Source of the DNA: Actinopolymorpha cephalotaxi
GTDB lineage: Bacteria; Actinomycetota; Actinomycetes; Propionibacteriales; Actinopolymorphaceae
DNA length: 64,000 nucleotides
Direction: 5' to 3'
NCBI RefSeq assembly: GCF_013408535.1
Contig: NZ_JACBZA010000001.1
Span: 868,001-932,000 of the forward strand
A model generated the notes under the pieces. That model did not search any database. It saw only the letters and a program-made list of their open reading frames with translations, and was not told where the DNA came from. The position numbers and the translations under genes were made by a program. Below, in pieces: positions 62,631 through 64,000 of the stretch. How positions within the stretch are numbered: position 1 is the stretch's first letter; each line of letters begins with the position of its first letter.

Positions 62631-62836
62631 CGGATTCCGAGTAGGGAGTCGGCGGGTTTTCTGTCGGCGCGCAGGCACATCGGTGAACCTACCTACCCCA
62701 GTATCAGGGTTTGTGGCCGGGCGTCCACCTCGTCGATCTTCCGGTCGATCCTCTGGTCGACCTTCCAGGTGGTCCGGCCGGTCCCTGCGGGCATGCGATC
62801 CGGGGGTGCTCATAACGGAGTGGTTCCCCCTGGAAC

Positions 62837-62863
62837 GTTGCAAAACCTTGCTCTTCCTGCAAC
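62837..62863. promoter_or_regulatory. GTTGCA-N15-TGCAAC inverted repeat in the glgE/glgP divergent promoter
   Basis: Arms GTTGCA (62837-62842) and TGCAAC (62858-62863) flank 15 bases containing CCTTGC. TTGCA-type words are typical of LacI-family MalR-like operators of maltose and amylase genes in streptomycetes. Lies 207 bases from the glgE start and 55 from the glgP start. Confidence 0.4.
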
Positions 62864-62903
62864 AGGAAGGCATGCCGACGGCGTGTCGGACCCTTCTCTG
62901 GGT

Positions 62904-62909
62904 TAGCCT
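62904..62909 (+). promoter_or_regulatory. Candidate -10 element (TAGCCT) of glgP
   Basis: TAGCCT fits TANNNT and ends eight bases before the GTG at 62918, so the glgP mRNA may be leaderless. Confidence 0.45.
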
Positions 62910-62917
62910 CTGCCCTC

Positions 62918-64000
62918 GTGCGTGCCATCCGTCGATTCACTGTCCGGCCGGTCCTACCCGAGCCGCTCGCGCCGCTCGGCGACCTTGCCATGAACCTCCG
63001 CTGGTCCTGGCACCCGCCGACCCAGGACCTGTTCGCCGCCGTCGACCCCAGACTGTGGGCGTCGACCGGGCACGACCCGATGCGGCTCCTCAGCGAGGTC
63101 GCCACCGACCGGCTCACCGAGCTCGGCTCGGACGAGACCTTCCTGTCCGACCTGCGCTCGGTCGCCGCCGACCTGGACGCCTACGTGCACCAGGACCGGT
63201 GGTACCAGACGCTGGGATCGGACGTACCCCGCCAGATCGCCTACTTCTCGCCGGAGTTCGGCCTGACCGCCGTCCTCCCGCAGTACTCCGGTGGCCTCGG
63301 CATCCTCGCCGGTGACCACCTGAAGGCGGCCAGCGACCTCGGCGCCCCGCTGATCGGCGTCGGCCTCCTCTACCGCCACGGCTACTTCAAGCAGTCACTG
63401 TCGGGTGACGGCTGGCAGCAGGAGCGCTACCCGATCGTCGACCCCCAGGCGATGCCCCTCAGCCTGCTGCGCGAGGCCGACGGCACCGCCGCCCGAGTCT
63501 CCGTGGGCCTGCCGGGCGACCGCCGCCTGGTCGCCCAGGTCTGGGTCGCGCACGTCGGCCGGGTGCCGCTGCTGCTGCTCGACTCCGGCATCGAGGACAA
63601 CGAGCCCGCCGAGCGCGACACCACCGACCGCCTCTACGGCGGCGGCACCGAGCACCGGCTGCTGCAGGAGATGCTGCTCGGCGTCGGCGGCGTGCGCGCG
63701 TTGCGCGCCTACTGCCGGATCACCGGCGCTCCCGCGCCCGAGGTGTTCCACACCAACGAGGGCCACGCCGGCTTCCTCGGGCTGGAACGCATCCGGGAGT
63801 ACGTCGAGGACCGAGGGCTGGACTTCGACGCCGCGGTGGAGGTCACCCGCGCCGGCACCGTGTTCACCACCCACACCCCCGTACCCGCCGGAATCGACCG
63901 GTTCGCCCGGGATCTGGTCCAGCAGCACTTCGGCGGCGACAACGAGGCGGACGGCGTCCCGGTCGACCGCATCCTCGCGCTCGGCGCCGAGGACTACGAG
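62918..64000 (+). CDS. glgP: Alpha-glucan phosphorylase, N-terminal part (truncated by window edge)
   Basis: 361 codons from a GTG at 62918, still open at the window end. The first 115 residues are the DUF3417-type leader found in mycobacterial-type glucan phosphorylases (RRFTVRPVLPEPLAPLGDLA, NLRWSWHPPTQDLF). Then IAYFSPEFGLTAVLPQYSGG and GILAGDHLKAASDLG follow, the conserved start of the GT35 core, and HTNEGHAGFLGLERIREY. It releases glucose 1-phosphate from the non-reducing ends of alpha-glucan. Divergence from glgE suggests coordinated control of making and breaking the glucan. The pyridoxal-phosphate Lys lies outside the window. Confidence 0.92.
   Translation, partial: MRAIRRFTVRPVLPEPLAPLGDLAMNLRWSWHPPTQDLFAAVDPRLWASTGHDPMRLLSEVATDRLTELGSDETFLSDLRSVAADLDAYVHQDRWYQTLGSDVPRQIAYFSPEFGLTAVLPQYSGGLGILAGDHLKAASDLGAPLIGVGLLYRHGYFKQSLSGDGWQQERYPIVDPQAMPLSLLREADGTAARVSVGLPGDRRLVAQVWVAHVGRVPLLLLDSGIEDNEPAERDTTDRLYGGGTEHRLLQEMLLGVGGVRALRAYCRITGAPAPEVFHTNEGHAGFLGLERIREYVEDRGLDFDAAVEVTRAGTVFTTHTPVPAGIDRFARDLVQQHFGGDNEADGVPVDRILALGAEDYE

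Overview
The window is a chromosomal segment from a very G+C-rich actinomycete. Third codon positions are almost all G or C, GTG starts are common, and many genes overlap by four bases (ATGA or GTGA). Several genes have a -10-like hexamer only 6-8 bases before the start codon, as expected for leaderless mRNAs. The gene content fits Actinobacteria: NucS mismatch endonuclease, the GlgE-TreS-maltokinase-GlgB alpha-glucan pathway, IcmA-type acyl-CoA mutase, a SARP/AfsR-type regulator, a DUF222/13E12 HNH protein and a hendecad coiled-coil protein of the Scy/FilP kind. A genus cannot be fixed from the sequence; a soil actinomycete of the Kribbella/Actinopolymorpha/Streptomyces sort is a guess. No rRNA, tRNA, CRISPR array, phage or insertion sequence was seen.

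Layout. 1-5390: end of a cation/proton antiporter, a UBP zinc finger protein, GNAT, a D-amino-acid oxidase, a phytanoyl-CoA-dioxygenase-like gene divergent from an AraC regulator, and nucS. 5391-11486: a secreted protein that looks like an S8 peptidase without its catalytic domain, small zinc proteins, an alpha/beta hydrolase, and a Gfo/Idh-ThuA pair. 11487-15308: a strong terminator inside a degenerate repeat tract, an AI-2E-type permease and the coiled-coil protein. 15309-24711: acyl-CoA metabolism (methylmalonyl-CoA epimerase, thiolase, MeaB, isobutyryl-CoA mutase large subunit with a MarR gene and a candidate operator), interrupted by membrane proteins and followed by a ribulokinase-like FGGY kinase. 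24752-28687: small proteins, the DUF222-HNH gene beside two inverted DnaA-box sequences, and a histidine phosphatase.

28850-39507 is one long operon: a Tat/lipoprotein binding protein, two permeases, two different ATPases, a 2-hydroxyacid dehydrogenase, an EryA-like FGGY kinase, a class II aldolase-fold enzyme and a GlpD-family FAD dehydrogenase. Its logic is uptake of a polyol or sugar, phosphorylation, FAD-linked oxidation and aldol or epimerase chemistry; the substrate is unknown. This is the best candidate for an undescribed catabolic route here.

39546-54517: a secreted protein, a two-component system, a third FGGY kinase, a YbbN-type thioredoxin, two uncharacterised envelope proteins, a GNAT-Nudix fusion, and an FAD monooxygenase downstream of a large SARP-type regulator. 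54761-64000: glgE-treS-mak-glgB on the minus strand, divergent from glgP. TreS and maltokinase convert trehalose to maltose 1-phosphate, GlgE polymerises it, GlgB branches the product and GlgP degrades it. glgB carries an apparent one-base deletion that splits its reading frame, so either the assembly has an error or the branching enzyme is broken.
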